A DNA stretch of 33,932 nucleotides from positions 1 to 33,932 of the IMG/VR virus record IMGVR_UViG_3300032820_000053; one strand, 5' to 3'. The translations under genes and the position numbers were made by a program. Below, piece after piece: positions 11,385 to 19,627 of the stretch. The DNA comes from a virus. Position 1 is the stretch's first letter. Each line of letters starts with the position of its first letter. The notes beneath the pieces are model-generated. The model was not told the DNA's origin and searched no databases. It saw nothing but the letters and a program-made list of their open reading frames with translations.

Positions 11385-12283
11385 TCAATCGCCTCGAAAA
11401 TGTCTTGCAGCGCGGTCTCTCCGACGTCCGCAGAGAACAGCCCGAACGGGCCCCATCGCCAGCCGTCGAAGGCTGCAGGGGTGCCGCTCATCGCCATGCC
11501 CAGGTTGAGGCCGTCTTTGCCATGCGCGGAGGCTCCGGTGGTGGTCTGGACGTTTCCCCAAACGTCGCCTACGGCCACCACGTACAGCGTGAAGTTGTCG
11601 CCGGACGTCTGGCGCCAGCCCAGGAAGTACCAGGTATTGATCGCCATCACCGAGGCCGTTGTCATGTCTAGCGTGTTGGGTGCAGAGATGCGAGCCTTAC
11701 CCAGCGTCGCGGAGCCTTTGTAGAAGCCGATGCCGTTAAATGAGTTGCTGGTGCTGGTGGTGCTGGAGTCTCCGTAAAACTGAAGGATCGAGCCGTAGTT
11801 TGCAGAATTCCAGTTGGCCCCTGAGTTCTTGAAGAACAGAAATCCCGAGAATGCGCCGGTCTGCGTGGTGAGGTAGGTGTCGAGGTCCGACGACTGCGTG
11901 CCACCTGCGTCGATGGCGCAGAAGTTCGATCCGTCCGATTGGATGGACTCAAGGCACGAGGTCAGCGACGTCGCGGTGCCGATGTTGTCGGCGACTACGG
12001 AGAAGTTGCCCGTGCTCGCGACGATCGCCAGCATGTCCGGGTTGGCTTCGGTTCCCATCGAGCGCATCGCGGTGGCGTCGTCGGCGAGGCTCCCGGCCGC
12101 TGCTCCGTTGGGAGACCACCACGCCGTGACGTCGGACGTCGCGTCGACCTGGGCTGCGAAGGCGTCGCCGCCACCGCCGCCGTTCTCATCCTGTGGTGCG
12201 GATCTCGTCCCGCCGCCCGGCGCGCCTCTTGTGCCGCCGCCCGGCGACGTCGCGGCCGACCCGGGCTGTCTCGTCGCCGACAC
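11381..12283 (-). CDS. Tail-fibre/receptor-binding-like protein
   Basis: A 300-residue protein with GTG start at 12283, three bases after the upstream stop. The N-terminus is Gly/Pro-rich with a duplicated GGGTR-x-AP unit, a likely flexible or collagen-like stalk. The rest is Ser/Thr/Asn/Gly-rich and beta-type; the C-terminal part (TASVMAINTWYFLGWRQTSG and WRWGPFGLFSADVGETAL) resembles laminin-G/concanavalin-like lectin folds seen in adhesins. Its place at the end of the tail genes and before lysis fits receptor binding. The fold is inferred from composition and aromatic pattern. Confidence 0.6.
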   Translation of the reverse strand: MSATRQPGSAATSPGGGTRGAPGGGTRSAPQDENGGGGGDAFAAQVDATSDVTAWWSPNGAAAGSLADDATAMRSMGTEANPDMLAIVASTGNFSVVADNIGTATSLTSCLESIQSDGSNFCAIDAGGTQSSDLDTYLTTQTGAFSGFLFFKNSGANWNSANYGSILQFYGDSSTTSTSNSFNGIGFYKGSATLGKARISAPNTLDMTTASVMAINTWYFLGWRQTSGDNFTLYVVAVGDVWGNVQTTTGASAHGKDGLNLGMAMSGTPAAFDGWRWGPFGLFSADVGETALQDIFEAIE

Positions 12284-12286
12284 GGC

Positions 12287-12661
12287 TTAGCCCCGAATGG
12301 CCTGGATGTAAAAGGTCAGGTTGGCTGTCTTGCCCGCGCTGGTCCCGTCGCCCTGAACAACGAAGTACGGGGTTTCAAACAGTGGGATCGCAGAACTCAT
12401 CAGATCGCTCTTGTTCACCGCTGAGTCAGAAAAGTCAAACTCGACCTCATACATGAGCGACGTGCTTGAGGCGTCGTCATAAACCCGGACGGTGGCCTTG
12501 CCTCCGGTGCTCGACAGCTTGGCGTGCACTCCCCACAGCAGGCACTTACCGATGCCGCCTGAGTTTGTTGTGATCGCCGCTGCGGCGGTTTCCGTGCCAT
12601 CGGCGATCGACGCGCTCGTGATGGTGTCTGTGTCGATGTAGATCGGGATCGTTTGTGCCAT
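12287..12661 (-). CDS. Structural beta-rich tail-tip protein
   Basis: A 124-residue Thr/Ser/Ala-rich protein with alternating strands (GKATVRVYDDASSTSLMYEV, TANLTFYIQAIRG). No enzymatic motif. It has the look of a small beta-sandwich virion protein. A good ribosome site (AGGAG) precedes the ATG at 12661. It lies between two other Ser/Thr-rich structural genes and is probably a tail-tip or fibre-associated component. Confidence 0.6.
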   Translation of the reverse strand: MAQTIPIYIDTDTITSASIADGTETAAAAITTNSGGIGKCLLWGVHAKLSSTGGKATVRVYDDASSTSLMYEVEFDFSDSAVNKSDLMSSAIPLFETPYFVVQGDGTSAGKTANLTFYIQAIRG

Positions 12662-12711
12662 TGTCGAGGCTCCTTGGCTTCGCGCCGCTGCTCGCAGGGC
12701 GGCGCGTTGGG

Positions 12712-13293
12712 TTATGCGTTGATGTCGATCACGTGGATGGCGTACTTGCCCGCCAGTTCCGCAGTCGCGCCGGTGGCCATGCTTGCATTTACGTATTCAG
12801 AGGTACCCCAAAGGTGGACCTCTTCTCCTGTGCCGCCCTTGTTTTTGATGTTTCCAAAAGCGCCCGTGGAGGTGCGCACATCAAGGGCTTGCATGAGGTT
12901 GGCGTAGCTGGTGCTGGCGCCAGAGCCCACCCCGACGTCGATCGTGCAGGTGTCGCCAGCGACCGTGCTCACGTAGATCAGGACGCGTGTGATGATTAGG
13001 ACGGTGCCGTAGGTGTTCCTCTCTTGGAAGACTCCGGCCGCCGCGTCGCTTGGTGTGAGCGAGCCCTGCAGCCAGTGCCCGTTATACTTGGAGGATTGAT
13101 CCCGTTGGAGACCGTTGGCCAGGGAGGAGCCAGCGTCCACGATCCCGAGCTTGCCGGTGGTGCTGCTGACCTCGATGGAGGTGGTGTCCGCTGCGGTGCT
13201 CTTGAGCGCCTTATCTCCGACGCTCTGTGACGTAATTTCGCCACCGCTCTCGATCACGCTCATGTCGCCGATGTAGCTGATTCCGCCCGGCAT
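12712..13293 (-). CDS. Structural beta-rich minor tail protein
   Basis: A 193-residue protein. It opens MPGGISYIGDMSVIESGG and is dominated by short strands with G, S, T and D, including TCTIDVGVGSGAST and YAIHVIDINA. It resembles small virion adhesin or decoration proteins and the 124-residue neighbour in style, but no family is recognised. AGGAGC precedes the ATG. It follows directly on the large tail-hub gene. Confidence 0.6.
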   Translation of the reverse strand: MPGGISYIGDMSVIESGGEITSQSVGDKALKSTAADTTSIEVSSTTGKLGIVDAGSSLANGLQRDQSSKYNGHWLQGSLTPSDAAAGVFQERNTYGTVLIITRVLIYVSTVAGDTCTIDVGVGSGASTSYANLMQALDVRTSTGAFGNIKNKGGTGEEVHLWGTSEYVNASMATGATAELAGKYAIHVIDINA

Positions 13294-13302
13294 GCCCTGC
13301 TC

Positions 13303-15378
13303 CTATCCTGCCCGGTACGTGCCGGGTCTCTGTTGACCGAACCGGGACCGATCCCGCTCCGGCTCTTTGTGCTCGGCCACTTGCATGGCCTTGTCCTTGC
13401 GTGCCACTTCGCCCTCGACGCTGACCACCTTGGGCACTGAGGGTTGGTGATATGATCGCACCGTAACAGCCTGCGTGTCCAGATCAAGCCTCATCGATCT
13501 GATCTGACCCGGGCCGCTGTACACCCCTTGGATGGCGTAGGCGATCACGTCGCCCAACTCCTGCCGGAACGACGGGTAGCCGTGGACCGCTTCCAGCACC
13601 GGCTGTGGCCTGGATCGCTCAGCCTCCAGCAGCCCAGCCACTGCCTCGAATGTGGCGTCGTCGCGGAAGTTCCAGCCGAGCATCGGGATCTTCTGCTCGA
13701 CCACGAGCCCGGTCGCGGTGTCGCTCTGCTCCGGCAGGTCGACCAGTTCAGCCAGCCGGGTCAGCGCGACCTCCATCTCGCCGGAAGAGCTACCGCTGCC
13801 CGGCTCCGCGAAGTATTCAGAGGTCTCCACCGTGGTAGCGTTCGCATACACCCCGTCCGGGTCGCTCCGATGGCGCGTTCCGATGTTGGGCGTGCTGACC
13901 ACCAGATCGGCCTCCGTGAAGGTGCGGACCGGCGCATCCCCGGGCTGCTGCCTGGGCACTGCGTAGAACTTGCGGACGTAGGTCTGTGAGGACGGGTCTC
14001 TCTTCATTACCAGATCGGCAGGGATCGACTGCATGAAGCCCTGCACTGCGCGCCGAAACGAGATCGGCTCGTCCGTCAGTCGCAGCGGCAGCGCACAGGT
14101 GCGGTTATCCGATCCCACGGGCAGGTAGTTCAGCACGAAGGTTGAGATGTCCTGCACGGAGTCGGGGTGCAGGCTCTGAGGCGAGCCGAGCAGCGTGCTG
14201 ATCATGTCCTCAAAGACCAGCCCAGGCTTGCTCTTGGTGTCGGTGCCGTAGACGTCCGGGATGGCCTCTGCGTGGCCTGACGAGTTGTCGCCCAGCGTGT
14301 TGTCGCCGTAGGGAAATGTCGGCCCGTAGGTCGCCGGACGGCTGATCGCGTTGGGTCCTCCGGCGACCTTGCCGAAGGCGCGAGCCCCGCCAGTCGGCGA
14401 GAAGTCGCCCAGCGTGGTAAAGCGCATGCAGGTCCCAATCGGGCCGACCCTGGGATCTTCGTTGTTGAAGCAGATCAGGGTTGACACAATGGCGCTGCAC
14501 TGCACGAGCCCGCCGCCGTCCTTCTCGTACCAGACGTCGAAGCAGAACTGATCGAAGCGCGGCGACACCAGGGCAAACCAGACAGTGTTGTCCACCCCGT
14601 AGATCACCAACTCTCGGTAGAGTGAGTCGACGCTGATCCCGCCGTACAGTTGCCCGAGCCACTTGCCCTTGTGGTCGGGGTTCAAGTAGTAGGCTGCTGG
14701 CACCGTCTTGGGCCACGAGCCCAGCCCCATACCGCCGGACCCAGGCTCGATCCATTGGTCGGTGCCATTCGGCACCTGATACGAGGGCCACTGGAGCGTC
14801 GGTGGCAGCGCGTCGCCCACGTCGATCGTCATCTTGAAGGATCGATCCGTCATGTCGGTCGGGTCTCTGTCCCACGAGCCCTGTGCCACGGTCTCCAGGT
14901 GATCAGGATCGTCAAGATCGACCAGCGTGAAGCGCACGGGCTGCCCGCGCCACCGGCCGTGCACGGCCATGTCCCGCAGCGCGGAGACGTCAAGCTGAGC
15001 GGTTGGGCCGAGATCGTCGTCACCCAGGTCGACCGTCAGCGTGATCTGGGAGACTGCCTGCAGGTTCTGCTTGAGCGTGCCGAGCGTCTTGTCGAAGATG
15101 CAGCGCGACAACCTGCCCTCGAAGCCCTCACGCGCGGTGGTGTAGCGCTTGTCATGCGGGTGGCCCTGCGTCAGATCGTCCAGTGATATCGCCTCGTGCA
15201 CCGCGACGCCATCCACCGAAGCCCGCGCCAGCAGCCCGCTGCCGGTCCTATCCTTGGGCCCGCACCAGCGCACCACGTGCCGACCTCCGAAGCTGTCCCG
15301 GAAGACTCCCTCAACCAAATAGGCGATCCGCAGGTGCGGCTTGTCCCAGTCGATGGGCAGGGCGAGCGGCTGCACCAT
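13303..15378 (-). CDS. Large tail-tip/hub protein
   Basis: A 691-residue protein with mixed beta structure throughout, in the position of the central tail hub (after distal tail protein, before fibres). The N-terminal 200 residues contain repeated strand-rich segments (SQITLTVDLGDDDLG, VRFTLVDLDDPDHLE); the middle has SDNRTCALPLRLTD followed by a helical FRRAVQGFMQSIPADLV; the end is charged (EHKEPERDRSRF). Size and order match siphovirus hub proteins that cap the tube and open to release DNA. No peptidase motif was seen. ATG overlaps the upstream stop (TGATG). Confidence 0.6.
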   Translation of the reverse strand: MVQPLALPIDWDKPHLRIAYLVEGVFRDSFGGRHVVRWCGPKDRTGSGLLARASVDGVAVHEAISLDDLTQGHPHDKRYTTAREGFEGRLSRCIFDKTLGTLKQNLQAVSQITLTVDLGDDDLGPTAQLDVSALRDMAVHGRWRGQPVRFTLVDLDDPDHLETVAQGSWDRDPTDMTDRSFKMTIDVGDALPPTLQWPSYQVPNGTDQWIEPGSGGMGLGSWPKTVPAAYYLNPDHKGKWLGQLYGGISVDSLYRELVIYGVDNTVWFALVSPRFDQFCFDVWYEKDGGGLVQCSAIVSTLICFNNEDPRVGPIGTCMRFTTLGDFSPTGGARAFGKVAGGPNAISRPATYGPTFPYGDNTLGDNSSGHAEAIPDVYGTDTKSKPGLVFEDMISTLLGSPQSLHPDSVQDISTFVLNYLPVGSDNRTCALPLRLTDEPISFRRAVQGFMQSIPADLVMKRDPSSQTYVRKFYAVPRQQPGDAPVRTFTEADLVVSTPNIGTRHRSDPDGVYANATTVETSEYFAEPGSGSSSGEMEVALTRLAELVDLPEQSDTATGLVVEQKIPMLGWNFRDDATFEAVAGLLEAERSRPQPVLEAVHGYPSFRQELGDVIAYAIQGVYSGPGQIRSMRLDLDTQAVTVRSYHQPSVPKVVSVEGEVARKDKAMQVAEHKEPERDRSRFGQQRPGTYRAG

Positions 15379-16571
15379 CAGCGCACCTGCTCCAGCGTGA
15401 TCTCGCCGGAGATGAAGTCAGACGCCGCGCCGCCGTAGTCGTCCTCGCTGTAGTCCTGCAGGGCTGCCCACAGCAGGAACCCCTTGTCAGCCTCGTCGTC
15501 GGGGTCATAGGTGCCGTCGGCCACCTTGCTCCACCGGAGCGACCAGACCAGCCCAGCGGCCCGGCCGCCGCGCACCACCTTGGTGACAACGCTGCGGTAG
15601 TCGCTGGCCTCCCAGTTGTCGAAGTTCAGCGGAGCGCGCCAGACCTGCAGCCGCTGGCTGGGATAGTAGCTGCGCACACCGAGGGCCGGGGTGCTGTCGA
15701 TCAGTCCGTGACTGCGAAGCTGGGTCACCTGGCGGCTGCTGCTGCCGTACTCCACCAGAGCCTTGAGCAGCCCCACGGCGTGCAGCGGATCTTCGTCAAA
15801 ATAGCGCCACGAGAACGCCCAATACCGGTAGCTCATCGCCGCGCCAGCGGTGTCAAACGCGATCTGGATCTTGTTCTGGTCCTCGTTTGGGCGGTTGCTG
15901 AACGTCAGTGTCTTGGCCGCGCTCGTCTCCCACAGGGATCGATCTGTGGGGCTCAGGTTGCTGGCGCTGCCGTACAGCTTGACGACGCTGGCGGCTGTGT
16001 TCCATGCCACATCATCGCCGCCCTCAAGGATGCACGCACCCAGGGTAAACCCCTTGGCCGAGCCGAAGTCAAAGACCGCCCAGTGGTCGGTGCCATAGCG
16101 CGCGTCGGGCGCTGTGTAGGACGCGGAGCCTGTCATGTCCACTTTGTCGAAGCCGAGCCAGGGGCGCACCGTCGCGCCGTCTGCGTGGGAGCCCGTGCCC
16201 CACAGGATCGAGAAGTCGGATCCCGCTGAGATCTGGAACCGCGCAACGGTCGCGTTGTACACCACCGCGTAGGTGTTGCTCGTGCCGGAGTCTGAGTTGA
16301 TGGCGGACTGCAGTTGCTGTGCCACTGACGGCCCGCTGCCGACGCAGTGCGGCAGCTTCACGGCGACCTCACCGCCGCCCTCATCGAGGTCGATGTACTG
16401 GCTCCGGTCGATCGAGTAGTAGCCATCGGCCGGGGTCTGCCAGACCACGCGCGGTCGGTCGTTGAGAGCGTTTCTGAGCGGCGACGCTGGGCGCTCACCG
16501 TTGGGCCCGAGCGTCGCGATGGTCTGCGCCGCGCTCAGTTTGTCGTCCATAAAGAATGCCGTCCGAGCCAT
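15378..16571 (-). CDS. Distal tail / minor tail protein
   Basis: A 397-residue protein directly after the tape measure, the usual place of the distal tail protein. It contains VAQQLQSAINS and TVARFQISAGSDFSILWGTG followed by LGFDKVD and YTAPD, a strand-rich module I associate with phage tail proteins, then a domain with repeated W and F (YRYWAFSWRYFDEDPL). No catalytic motifs. Coupled to both neighbours by TGATG. The assignment rests mostly on order. Confidence 0.65.
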   Translation of the reverse strand: MARTAFFMDDKLSAAQTIATLGPNGERPASPLRNALNDRPRVVWQTPADGYYSIDRSQYIDLDEGGGEVAVKLPHCVGSGPSVAQQLQSAINSDSGTSNTYAVVYNATVARFQISAGSDFSILWGTGSHADGATVRPWLGFDKVDMTGSASYTAPDARYGTDHWAVFDFGSAKGFTLGACILEGGDDVAWNTAASVVKLYGSASNLSPTDRSLWETSAAKTLTFSNRPNEDQNKIQIAFDTAGAAMSYRYWAFSWRYFDEDPLHAVGLLKALVEYGSSSRQVTQLRSHGLIDSTPALGVRSYYPSQRLQVWRAPLNFDNWEASDYRSVVTKVVRGGRAAGLVWSLRWSKVADGTYDPDDEADKGFLLWAALQDYSEDDYGGAASDFISGEITLEQVR

Positions 16572-18781
16572 CAGGCGCTCCCGTAGCGCGCGCGCTCGCC
16601 GTAGGGCAGCCCGCGCTCTTGTGATCGGATCAGGTGCGTGTCAACCGTCTGGCCCAACACGTGACCGTCGATCTCCAGCACAGTGTTGACAACCGTAGGC
16701 TGGCCTCCGGATCGCTGCGTCAGCATCTCGGAGATCGCCCGGGTGCCGACCGGATCCAACACCATCTCATCATTGCGGATCGCTAGCATGGTGTGGTTGT
16801 TCAGCCCGGCGGCGCGCAGGGCGCCCGGAGGCAGCCCCGCATCGGCTACGCCCTGGATCGTCGTCGCGACGATTGCCGCGATGTTGGCGGCGCCGGTTGC
16901 GCCCGCCACGATCATCGCTGGCACGCTCTGCGGATAGCCCAGCGCATTGGCCTGAGCGATGGCGTCGAACATCGCCACCGTAGCCCGCGCGATATGCATG
17001 GACTGGCTGATCCCAAACATCACCTTGGCGGCCTTCTTGGCCTCTTCGTTCTCCTCACCCATCACGGTGATCATGAGTGCGGATAGTTGCTCGACCATGC
17101 TCGCGATAGCCCCGAAGGCGCCCTGCCACTCGCGCGCATAGCGGGTCGCAGCCCTGGCGGCGGCCTCCTCCTGCTTCTTCAGCGCCTCCTCTTGTCTCCG
17201 GTTCAGATCTTCCAATTCGGCCCGCTCGTGCGCGATCAACTCGTCAAACAGTTGCCGCTTCGTGTCCATGAACTCTTGATAGGACCGCCCCTCGAGAGCC
17301 CAAGCGTCGGCCTGATCCTTGGCGGTTCGCTGGATCAGGGCCACCCGCCCCTCATGAGCAAGCCTTGCGATCTCCAGCTTGGACATCCCGCTCTTTCTAA
17401 ACCGCTCCAGGGCTTCCTCGTCTGCCCTTCTTTGGCGCTCAGCAACAGACTCGCCCGGGGCGCCCGGCTTGCCCGGCTTGCCCGGCTTGCCCGCCGTCCA
17501 CGACTCCCGCTCCCGGTCGAGCGCATCGATCCGATCCTGCAGGTCTCGGTCAAGCTGGCGCATTGGGTCGCTGGCTGCCTTGATGGCGCCCACCATCAGG
17601 CGGATGTTTTCATCCCAAGCTGCCGTCGACTTGGCGATCTTGCCCGCCGCGCCAACCATGTCCTGCATGCCGGACTTTAAGAGCTTGAACCGCTGGATCG
17701 CTCCGATGTTGAACGGATCCGAGACTGCGATCCATGCCTTAAGCATGGGCTGCGTGACGATCAACAGGGCATGCGTGGCCTTGGCCCAGCGCATCGTCTC
17801 GATCGCCAGCAGCGCGACCGACGCGGCGAGCCTCTCGCCCAGCCCCACCACAGACTCGTCCGGCAGGCTCGCCGCGATCTCAGCAAAGCCGTCGGCGACC
17901 CCGGAGAGCGGCAGCAACATAGGCTCAAGCGCCTTTGTCTTCAGGCCGAAAAGCGCCTTCCGCGAGCGCAGGATCGAGTCCTGCAGATCCTCGGACGCGG
18001 TCACCGCTTCATTGCTGGCGACTCCGAAGCGGGCGATGTCTTCGATCGCCGCCTGCAGGCCCGCTCGGCCACCCTCAAAGGTGACAAGCATATCCTTGCC
18101 CGTGCGCCCCAGCAGCAGCCCGGCGACCTGGGCGCGCTCGGCGTTCGTCGCCAAGTTGTCCATGCCATCGGAGATCAGAAGCATCCGCTCGGTGAGCGGG
18201 ATCCGCGCCAAATCAGCGGCGCTCAGGTTCAGCGCATCGAAGGCGTCGGTGTAGGACTTGGTGCCCTTCATCGCCTCGCCCATGCCCTGGTTGAGCTTCT
18301 GGAGAGCCTTCATGGCCTTATCGGACTCGATGCCCGACAACTGCATGGCCCCGATCAGCGTCTGGAATTGCTCGGGATCTGCGCCGATCGAGCGGGCCTT
18401 CTTGCCAACCGTGTCAAGCTCCTCGGAGAGCTTCACAGCCTCGCGCAGAACCCCTCGGTACGCCTTCGCCAAGCCCTCGACTGCCTTGACGGTGGCCCAT
18501 ATGCCGACGGCCGAGACGGCGAGCACGCCCACGCCGCCCACGGCGGCCATGCCCGCAGGGCTCATCACCGCGCTCTTCATCTTTCCGAAGGCACCCGTCA
18601 CGGCCGCAGCGCCCAAGCTCGCCGTGCCCAGCGCGCCGCCCATAGCAGCCGCGCCAGCAGCCCCGGCCTTCGCGCCCTTGCCCATCGCGCTCGCGGCGTC
18701 GCCCGTCTTCTTCAGTTCCCGCTGGACCTTGCCCGCGCCCTCGACCCCGAGCCTTACGTTGATGTCGCCGCCGCTAGCCAT
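16571..18781 (-). CDS. Tail tape measure protein
   Basis: A 736-residue protein: a short N-terminal strand segment (GGDINVRLGVEGAGKVQREL), an Ala/Gly-rich hydrophobic region (about 40-115), long helices, the typical GLLLGRTGKDMLVTFEGG loop (about 224-240), a charged coiled coil (about 440-560) and a hydrophobic C-terminal region ending with NDEMVLDPVGTRAIS. Tape measures set tail length: 736 residues at about 0.15 nm each would give roughly 110 nm. A collagen-like Gly-Lys-Pro run encoded by three perfect 9-base repeats interrupts the middle. The start overlaps the end of the frameshifted chaperone by 8 bases. Confidence 0.9.
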   Translation of the reverse strand: MASGGDINVRLGVEGAGKVQRELKKTGDAASAMGKGAKAGAAGAAAMGGALGTASLGAAAVTGAFGKMKSAVMSPAGMAAVGGVGVLAVSAVGIWATVKAVEGLAKAYRGVLREAVKLSEELDTVGKKARSIGADPEQFQTLIGAMQLSGIESDKAMKALQKLNQGMGEAMKGTKSYTDAFDALNLSAADLARIPLTERMLLISDGMDNLATNAERAQVAGLLLGRTGKDMLVTFEGGRAGLQAAIEDIARFGVASNEAVTASEDLQDSILRSRKALFGLKTKALEPMLLPLSGVADGFAEIAASLPDESVVGLGERLAASVALLAIETMRWAKATHALLIVTQPMLKAWIAVSDPFNIGAIQRFKLLKSGMQDMVGAAGKIAKSTAAWDENIRLMVGAIKAASDPMRQLDRDLQDRIDALDRERESWTAGKPGKPGKPGAPGESVAERQRRADEEALERFRKSGMSKLEIARLAHEGRVALIQRTAKDQADAWALEGRSYQEFMDTKRQLFDELIAHERAELEDLNRRQEEALKKQEEAAARAATRYAREWQGAFGAIASMVEQLSALMITVMGEENEEAKKAAKVMFGISQSMHIARATVAMFDAIAQANALGYPQSVPAMIVAGATGAANIAAIVATTIQGVADAGLPPGALRAAGLNNHTMLAIRNDEMVLDPVGTRAISEMLTQRSGGQPTVVNTVLEIDGHVLGQTVDTHLIRSQERGLPYGERARYGSA
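17462..17488 (-). repeat. Three 9-base tandem repeats (Gly-Lys-Pro) in the tape measure gene
   Basis: GCCCGGCTT (plus-strand reading) occurs three times without change and encodes a GKPGKPGKPGAPGE run. Confidence 0.85.
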
Positions 18782-19196
18782 TGCGGGCCCGCCGTTCTGC
18801 GACCTGCGCGTGATACGCCCCGATCAGATCCTGCTCCAAGTCAAGCACGGCGAAGGCTTCCACAAGCTGCGCCTCTTGATCCTGCACGCAGCCGGGCCCG
18901 GGCATGCCGCCCAGCCTGCGCCAAGCCGACCATACAGCCAGCAGGCGCCACTCTGAGGGCTTCACCTCGCGCACAGGGCACCGGGATAGCTTGCGGCCCT
19001 CGGGGTGCGCACCGGGCGGCCTGCGGCTTCCTGTGGGCATCATTGCGGGCGACCTCCATGGCTTGCCTTCGCCCTGGCAGCGAGTGCCGCCGCAGGAGCC
19101 CCACAGCTTGCATCCGCGCCAGCCGTCGCCCCACAACTCGATCTGCTCTGCGGTTGGTGCCGGGCGGGCCGCGTACTGGAGCGCCGCCCTCAGCCT
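18774..19196 (-). CDS. Tail assembly chaperone, frameshift extension (gpT-like)
   Basis: This frame has no good start of its own and is reached by a -1 shift at the end of the upstream gene. It adds about 140 residues, giving a 275-residue fusion. The extension begins RLRAALQYAARPAPTAEQIELWG and includes a Cys-containing stretch (GCKLWGSCGGTRC) and a helical end (QDQEAQLVEAFAVLDLEQDL) before stopping eight bases into the tape measure gene. Siphoviruses make a G and a G-T fusion in this exact position; both coat the tape measure during tail assembly. The protein-level reading is convincing; the shift is inferred. Confidence 0.7.
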   Translation of the reverse strand, partial: RLRAALQYAARPAPTAEQIELWGDGWRGCKLWGSCGGTRCQGEGKPWRSPAMMPTGSRRPPGAHPEGRKLSRCPVREVKPSEWRLLAVWSAWRRLGGMPGPGCVQDQEAQLVEAFAVLDLEQDLIGAYHAQVAERRARNG

Positions 19197-19600
19197 TTTT
19201 CCGCTGGGTCTGTGAGGGTCCCGGCAGAGATGATCGCATTGAACACCTCTTCCCGGAGGCCTTCGTTGTCGAGCAGGAAGACCATCGCCTCCGAGAGATC
19301 GACCGCCTTGCCGTCGAGGGTGAGGCCCTCGATCCCAACGATCAAAGCGTGCAGGATCTCGTCGCGGAATACCTGCACTTTGGCGGTCCAGTCCGACACC
19401 CGCTCGGCGAAGCCGTCCTCGCCTGTGCGCTCGGCGAACTGTTCCGGGTCCAGGGTCGGGGCCCATATCGCCAACTCTCGCCAGCGTGCCATCCAGCCTA
19501 CGCTCGGAGGATGGTAGACGATGACGCATGGCTCAGGTTCCGTGTCATTGCCGCCCCAAGTCGGGGTGAAGCGGCGGCGTTTCCAGCTTTGAATGTCCAC
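19190..19600 (-). CDS. Tail assembly chaperone, short form (gpG-like)
   Basis: A 136-residue protein between tail tube and tape measure, starting at GTG 19600 with GGAG seven bases upstream. The C-terminal half (DLSEAMVFLLDNEGLREEVFNAIIS) is the helical pattern usual in these chaperones. It ends at TGA 19190 just after an A-run at which a -1 shift would fuse it to the next frame. The short form is expected to be the major product. Confidence 0.75.
   Translation of the reverse strand: MDIQSWKRRRFTPTWGGNDTEPEPCVIVYHPPSVGWMARWRELAIWAPTLDPEQFAERTGEDGFAERVSDWTAKVQVFRDEILHALIVGIEGLTLDGKAVDLSEAMVFLLDNEGLREEVFNAIISAGTLTDPAEKG
19193..19204 (-). promoter_or_regulatory. Candidate -1 ribosomal frameshift site
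   Basis: On the coding strand the zero-frame codons are GCG GAA AAA GGC TGA. Slipping back one base at GAA-AAA gives AGG CTG and opens the 140-residue extension. The A-site codon re-pairs perfectly (AAA on AAA); the P-site re-pairing (GAA to GGA) is imperfect, so this is not a textbook heptamer. Confidence 0.55.
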
Positions 19601-19627
19601 AGGGCGCTCCGTGGTTGAGGGTTAGTG

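Noticed and set aside
15183-16229. A 348-codon plus-strand open frame opposite the distal tail gene
   Set aside because: Shadow frame with biased composition; the minus-strand reading is coupled and has virion-protein features.
18841-19338. A third reading frame through the tail chaperone region as a +1 frameshift product
   Set aside because: A +1 shift at AAA-G would enter it, but its translation is Arg-rich and unlike a chaperone, whereas the -1 frame gives a sensible helical protein that runs to the tape measure start.
17771-19618. A 615-codon open frame on the plus strand opposite the tape measure and chaperone genes
   Set aside because: It is antisense to well-supported tail genes, has a low-complexity Arg/Ala/Gly/His-rich translation and no ribosome site. 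Long antisense frames are expected in GC-rich DNA.
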